The notes under the pieces: generated by a model
What the model was told of the DNA's origin: nothing
Database searches by the model: none
What the model saw: the letters and a program-made list of their open reading frames with translations, nothing else
Position numbers and translations under genes: made by a program
Source: Sodiomyces alkalinus F11
Lineage: Eukaryota; Ascomycota; Sordariomycetes; Glomerellales; Plectosphaerellaceae
Assembly: GCF_003711515.1 (NCBI RefSeq)
Contig: NW_021167081.1
Coordinates: 3,404,483 to 3,468,482 of the forward strand
Length of the DNA stretch: 64,000 nucleotides
Reading direction: 5' to 3'
Shown here: one piece after another, positions 60,290-64,000 of the stretch
Layout of the letters: every line of letters starts with the position of its first letter
How positions within the stretch are numbered: position 1 is the first letter of the stretch

Positions 60290-61300
60290 TTAGCGGGAAT
60301 AGACCTTGCTCTTATAGGCTATAGACGACCTTATAAGTATACGTAGTAAGACTATCTCCGAGGCCGAATTTAGGAAGAAGTCCGAAGAGTACGCTAAAGA
60401 GGTTAAGACGTGTAATAAACTAGCACGTAAATACCTTAAAGGCTTACACGATAACCCCGACTAAGCTAAGGACTAAGACGTGTAGATTCCCCCCGTTACC
60501 GAGTTTATTAGCTAACTATACTCGGGTAGCACCCTGAGTTTTATTACCCCGATTAAGCTAACTAAAAGACCCGCGCCGGCCTCCGCTAAGGTTAGCCTAG
60601 CCCCGGCTAAATTTATTACGGTAAAAAGCTCTAAGGAGAGGGTTCTTATAGATATTATTAAGGCGTACGGAGCTAAGCTATATAATAAGGCCGCGTAGCT
60701 AACCTTTAAGACTATTATCGAGAATAATTAGGATATAGGTATAGTCCGCTAGCGTAAGTATAGTATTATCCTGCCTTTCCCTACGGCCCGGTAATTCTAC
60801 TATATACTTAAGGATATAATCGCCCCTAGCGTTATATAAAATACGCTAAAGCTTATAATAGTTATCTGCTACTTCTGCCTAAGTAAGGTTATATATATCG
60901 CTCCCTTTACCGCTAATAGCGACCTTATAGTCTACTATAAGAATATATTAGCGCCGCGTATCGTATTAAACCGCCCCCCTTTACTATCCGTATAGTGCTA
61001 GTAGTCGTAATCCTTAAACGCTAGTATAAGGGATATACTGATACTAGTCCCCTAGCGTTTAGCGACCTTAATCTAGCTAGCGTTATCGAGATAGCGGATA
61101 GTATAACTATTAAGGAAATAGCTATTATCTTAGAGATTAATACGGGTAAATATAGCGTTCCCGATAAGACACTAAATAACCCCGAGAAAAATAATAATAA
61201 GCACGTTACTCTCCTAGAGTAACTATATAGATAGGTAATATAGGCACCGGCGAAATATAGGGTTTACCGTGGCACGTGGTAAATCTTAGGCGAAGGTTTT
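60290..61300 (+). pseudogene. Accessory-type ORF of a Chromo-A relative
   Basis: A plus-strand frame with few stops (mostly TAG/TAA at likely Gln sites) runs from about 60327 to 61000 and then decays. It is rich in Lys, Ala, Pro, Ile and Leu, with a Pro/Ala/Lys hinge near 60555-60625. It occupies the same place before the hairpin and LTR as the Chromo-A accessory ORF, but the sequence is not obviously homologous by eye. The upstream part of this element is missing or replaced by the Helitron junction. Confidence 0.45.
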
Positions 61301-61309
61301 GTATATTTA

Positions 61310-61588
61310 TTTCTTTAGTCTTTTAATTCCTAGCCGGGATATTCCCGGCGTATCCTATTCCTTTCCCGCCGCGTCCACTAATTAAAACTAGTAGTTTATA
61401 ATGCTTTCTACGGTAGTAATATCGGCGGCCGCTATTAGGGCGCTGCCCGTAACTACTTCTTTCTTTCCTTTTTATTATCTCCTAACTACACCACGGTTTA
61501 TTAGCATAACCGGGACACGCCTTAAGTAAGGCTATCGTAGTTACCGGGGGAAGCCCGCGGGACGTAGGGCTTTATTACTCGGGGTATT
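61310..61588 (+). other. 3' region of the Chromo-A relative
   Basis: Matches 29.9-30.1 kb of Chromo-A: the GCCGGG hairpin (61333-61349), a GCCGCTATTAGGGCGC block, a CCACGGT block and AAGCCCGCGGGACGTAGGGC before the LTR. No gene. Confidence 0.7.
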
Positions 61589-61927
61589 TAATACGCCCTA
61601 GATTCTGCCGGTAATACTAGGGTATACCACGGGTATACCACGGGCGTACTATAGTATAAGCTATAGCACACACGGGGTATACTATAGGTACCTTTAGCGT
61701 ATACTATAGCTTCCCTATTTTATACCCGGGTTTCTATATATAGGAGCCAAGGATTCTACGGGGTTTACCCGTAGGATACTTAAGTCCTAGGGGCGTGACC
61801 CCTTAGCTTAGGGAAGATATCTTTATTCTACCCTATTTACTATAGTAAAGGTCGCCCTTTTAAACCCTAGAAGCCCTAGGTCTAATAGTACTGGCTGGCC
61901 AGGCATTTGGCTGGACAGGGCTTATTA
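61589..61927 (+). repeat. LTR of a Chromo-A relative
   Basis: 339 bp, TAATACGCCC to AGGGCTTATTA. It is the 3' LTR of the fragment to its left; no matching 5' LTR in the same orientation is identifiable nearby. Confidence 0.8.
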
Positions 61928-61941
61928 TTCCCCCTTAGTTG

Positions 61942-62063
61942 AGTAGAGGATATCTGTATTCTTACCTTATATACTATAGTAAAGGTTACCCTTCTAAACC
62001 CTAGAATCCCTAGGTCCAATAGTACTAGCTGGCTAGGGATTTGCCTAGACAGGGCTTATTATC
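61942..62063 (+). repeat. Partial duplicate of the LTR end
   Basis: About 120 bp repeat the last third of the LTR at 61589-61927 (ACTATAGTAAAGGT, TAGTACTRGCTGGC, AGGGCTTATTA) directly downstream of it, with moderate divergence. Confidence 0.75.
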
Positions 62064-62410
62064 GGAGATTAGGATATAATAAGGGTAGATATCGGAAAAG
62101 ACCGGATAGGATCTAACTAATATAGTACCTATAATAAATTCTTTACTACCTAAATTAAGGGCATAAGAGACTCACATAGATATAACTTATTATAATAGAC
62201 ACACACGAGATTCCTTATCTATCAGGATTACTATATAAGTGCTATTTTAACGTGCGACACTACGAATTTCTATATAATATATATTTCCAAAATAGGTTGC
62301 GGTATATAGACATCTTACCGGCGCCGTTATGGCTCTACTAAATTGTCACTTGTGAGGTCTCGACTATAAAAACACAAGATTAACCTAGCATTATTACGTA
62401 AGAAATTATA
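62064..62410. other. Transition zone without a gene
   Basis: CpA and TpG become more frequent from about 62.16 kb. No ORF or repeat unit is recognised; the DNA may be ancient host sequence or an unrelated small element. Confidence 0.4.
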
Positions 62411-62908
62411 TTAATTAAGGGAATGACTAAATAGCAGGCATATTTGAATATCCAGCAGACAAAATATACAAATGCAGAGACATATTCTTTTATATATAAA
62501 CCACCTATATTTACTGGGGTCCCGGCTGCAGAGGTATAAGAAGGGATATTTTATACGTACCTTAGCTAAGGCTCTAAGTCGTAGCGCCTGTGTTTTTAAC
62601 GCGATAGTTATTAAGGAAGAGGAAGAGTGTTAAGAAGAACTAGAAGATCCTTAAGATAACTCGACCAGACATCGTGAAGGCGAGATTTCCGCCTAATTTA
62701 AGTGTTAATCAGATAACGACTTACGTCTACGTAAGGAGATAGAAAAGGTCCTTAAGGGGACTTTATAGAATATCGCTTCTTATACCTCTATAGCCGGGAC
62801 CCCGGTAAATATAGGTCGTTTATATATAAAAGAATATACCTCTGCATTTATATATTTTGCCTGCTGGATATCCAAATATGCCTGCTATTTAGCCATTCCC
62901 TTAATTAA
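62411..62908. mobile_element. MITE with 145-bp terminal inverted repeats
   Basis: Left arm 62411-62555 and right arm 62764-62908 are reverse complements with a few, mainly transition, mismatches and equal length. Both outer ends read TTAATTAAGGGAATG when written inward, so a TTAA target duplication (piggyBac-like) or a TA duplication (Tc1/mariner-like) is possible. The ~208-bp centre has no coding capacity. A non-autonomous DNA transposon is the simplest reading. Confidence 0.85.
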
Positions 62909-63395
62909 AGAGCTAGGGTAGATAACTAGTCTGGGCGAGACGGGCTAGGGTACTTAAGCAGAACGGTTTCCCCATACAAACACCGTTCATTTGATGTACC
63001 TACGCCCGAAGAGTCCACCGTTTTCATACAGACGATTTCCCACAGGACCAGTTGTCAGACCACGGCTGTGCAGGGCCGATACAGTTGTGCGTTGTACGTT
63101 TACATCGATATTGAAACGTGAGGTCTCCCCATTGTGTTCCTTATGAAACTGATATACAAAGACGCATGCTCACCAGTCAACGACATGCCAAGTCAACATG
63201 CCGTTAGCACTCGCCGACTGGCAATGACTCCGATCGCCATGGCATGGACAAAGTTCATTTTCTACACACTGCCTTACAGTGATGGTAGACCCGAGAGGAC
63301 AGGGTGCCGTGCAGCATGTGTTATCGGAGCAATCCTGCCCTGGAAAGCTCAGGGAGTCGTTCACCGACACCTCAGACGACGCTTGTCCCCGGGGT
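62909..63395. other. Start of normal, un-RIPed DNA
   Basis: Dinucleotide content returns to normal here. Two overlapping open frames (63134-63532 plus, 63170-63370 minus) exist; neither has recognisable homology. The minus-strand one encodes 66 residues with many Cys, discussed under findings. Otherwise nothing is assignable. Confidence 0.4.
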
Positions 63396-63992
63396 CTACC
63401 TCACCATTTTTCCACCCTGATTTAAGCTATCCGATGGCACTTCGGACTGTCGTGTACCCAGATTTTGAAGCTGTACTACCGAGCCTTTATGAACTCGAAG
63501 CGCAGTGTTCAGGTCGCAAAGACAGTCTGTAGGAGCCCACAGATTTCCATGCACACATACCCACCCCGACCGGGGCTGCCCGGCCTCTGTCACCGCCAAG
63601 CTCTGCAAATTGCTTTCTTTGTCGGCACCGAACACCCTGCGGTCGTAGAGTCTCGACCGAGAGTTGACCACGGCAGAGCCCGGAAATTTTTGAGGATCGA
63701 CTGCAGCGTTTGCGAAAGGGACATCCTGCTGCCGGGCTGCCCTTTCCGTGGGAGAGACGTCTGCCAACCCCGGATTATTTGCGCTGCGGTGCTTCTGTAA
63801 CCCTTGGACGTAACGTGTAATTGCGGGCATCTCATCCCACGTGTTTGTTCGCAAGAAACTGTCCCAGGGTATCGAGTGACGGACAACGGCCGGTTCAACG
63901 GGCTGCTTTACGGATACAAGCTCGGCCTTGTGTTCTGCCCTGGTAGGCTTTGCAGAATGATCATCGGCATACGAATGAGATGGCGGTGACAT
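63396..63992 (-). CDS. Hypothetical protein, possibly partial
   Basis: The longest clean open frame of the window (198 codons) starts with ATG eight bases from the window end and stops at 63396. Codon use is mixed and free of RIP stops. The product is hydrophilic, with a Trp-Asp-x-Phe and Thr-Trp-Asp-Glu segment near residues 43-54 and Cys grouped near residues 145-160, and no signal peptide or membrane helix. It may be an exon of a longer gene extending beyond the window. Three other open frames overlap it on both strands, so the coding choice is not certain. No family recognised. Confidence 0.35.
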   Translation of the reverse strand: MSPPSHSYADDHSAKPTRAEHKAELVSVKQPVEPAVVRHSIPWDSFLRTNTWDEMPAITRYVQGLQKHRSANNPGLADVSPTERAARQQDVPFANAAVDPQKFPGSAVVNSRSRLYDRRVFGADKESNLQSLAVTEAGQPRSGWVCVHGNLWAPTDCLCDLNTALRVHKGSVVQLQNLGTRQSEVPSDSLNQGGKMVR

Positions 63993-64000
63993 CTCCTGCC

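Larger units (their letters stand above)
48781..60290 (+). mobile_element. Helitron, split by gypsy-3
   Basis: Rolling-circle transposon remnant. RepHel coding sequence is on the plus strand in two parts (48790-49908 and 56916-58330), separated by gypsy-3, and a minus-strand cargo gene follows. The N-terminal part of Rep is missing, so the left end is truncated at the junction with gypsy-H. The right end is not proven. A strong hairpin at 60238-60279 is a candidate, but no clear CTRR tail follows it. Confidence 0.6.

Noticed and set aside
45600..61927. Gypsy-H (45.6-48.8 kb) and the LTR at 61.6 kb as one element split by the Helitron.
   Set aside because: Gypsy-H pol resembles gypsy-2 (YLDD type) whereas Chromo-A-type LTRs go with an FxDD pol; orientation agrees but lineage does not, so the link is unproven.
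63134..63532. 132-codon plus-strand ORF as the main gene of the right end.
   Set aside because: It overlaps the longer minus-strand ORF, and its composition is less protein-like; kept only as a note.
1..64000. CRISPR arrays, bacterial operons, ribosome-binding sites.
   Set aside because: The organism is a fungus by element content and RIP; no spaced direct repeats of that type are present.

Overview
This window is a transposon graveyard from a filamentous ascomycete (Pezizomycotina). From about 1 to 62.9 kb the DNA is visibly short of CpA and TpG while CpG, CpC and GpC remain common. Conceptual translations recover mobile-element proteins in which Gln and Trp codons have become stops, Cys and His have become Tyr, and catalytic Asp has often become Asn. 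That is the signature of repeat-induced point mutation (RIP, CpA to TpA on either strand). The last ~1.1 kb has ordinary dinucleotide content and may hold a host gene. I see no rRNA, tRNA or CRISPR array, and no intact gene in the first 62.9 kb.

Layout. A fragment of one LINE ORF2 (1-1330) and a 16-base assembly gap precede a long Tad1-like LINE ('LINE B'). LINE B is split by later insertions, and its pieces lie at 1780-4240, 11805-12343, 30445-31960, 34560-35706 and 45408-45563. The insertions are: gypsy-1 (4241-11804, 517-bp LTRs, target duplication GAAAG); Chromo-A copy 1 (12344-30439, 339-bp LTRs, GTCCT), which itself carries gypsy-2 (13454-21466, 352-bp LTRs) and a 393-bp solo LTR; a minus-strand gag-protease-LTR fragment (about 32.2-34.5 kb); and Chromo-A copy 2 in the opposite orientation (35707-45407, 318-bp LTRs, ACGAC). 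The two Chromo-A copies form a pair of ~10-kb inverted repeats. Right of LINE B lie a gypsy pol fragment (45.6-48.8 kb) holding a 465-bp LINE tail, a Helitron (about 48.8-60.3 kb) split by gypsy-3 (49909-56915, 204-bp LTRs, GTACG), the 3' end of a Chromo-A relative (60.3-61.9 kb), and a MITE with 145-bp inverted repeats (62411-62908) at the edge of normal DNA.

All well-preserved LTR elements are chromoviruses: Ty3/gypsy elements whose pol ends in a chromodomain, a module known to direct integration to heterochromatin. The most interesting signals are coding remnants beyond gag-pol. Gypsy-1, -2 and -3 each carry, between the chromodomain and the 3' LTR, a reading frame on the opposite strand with a Cys-rich start and a coiled-coil-like end. 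Chromo-A instead carries a sense-strand accessory frame of about 1.7 kb followed by a conserved hairpin. The Helitron carries an unrecognised minus-strand gene that appears to contain introns. All boundaries inside degraded coding regions are approximate.
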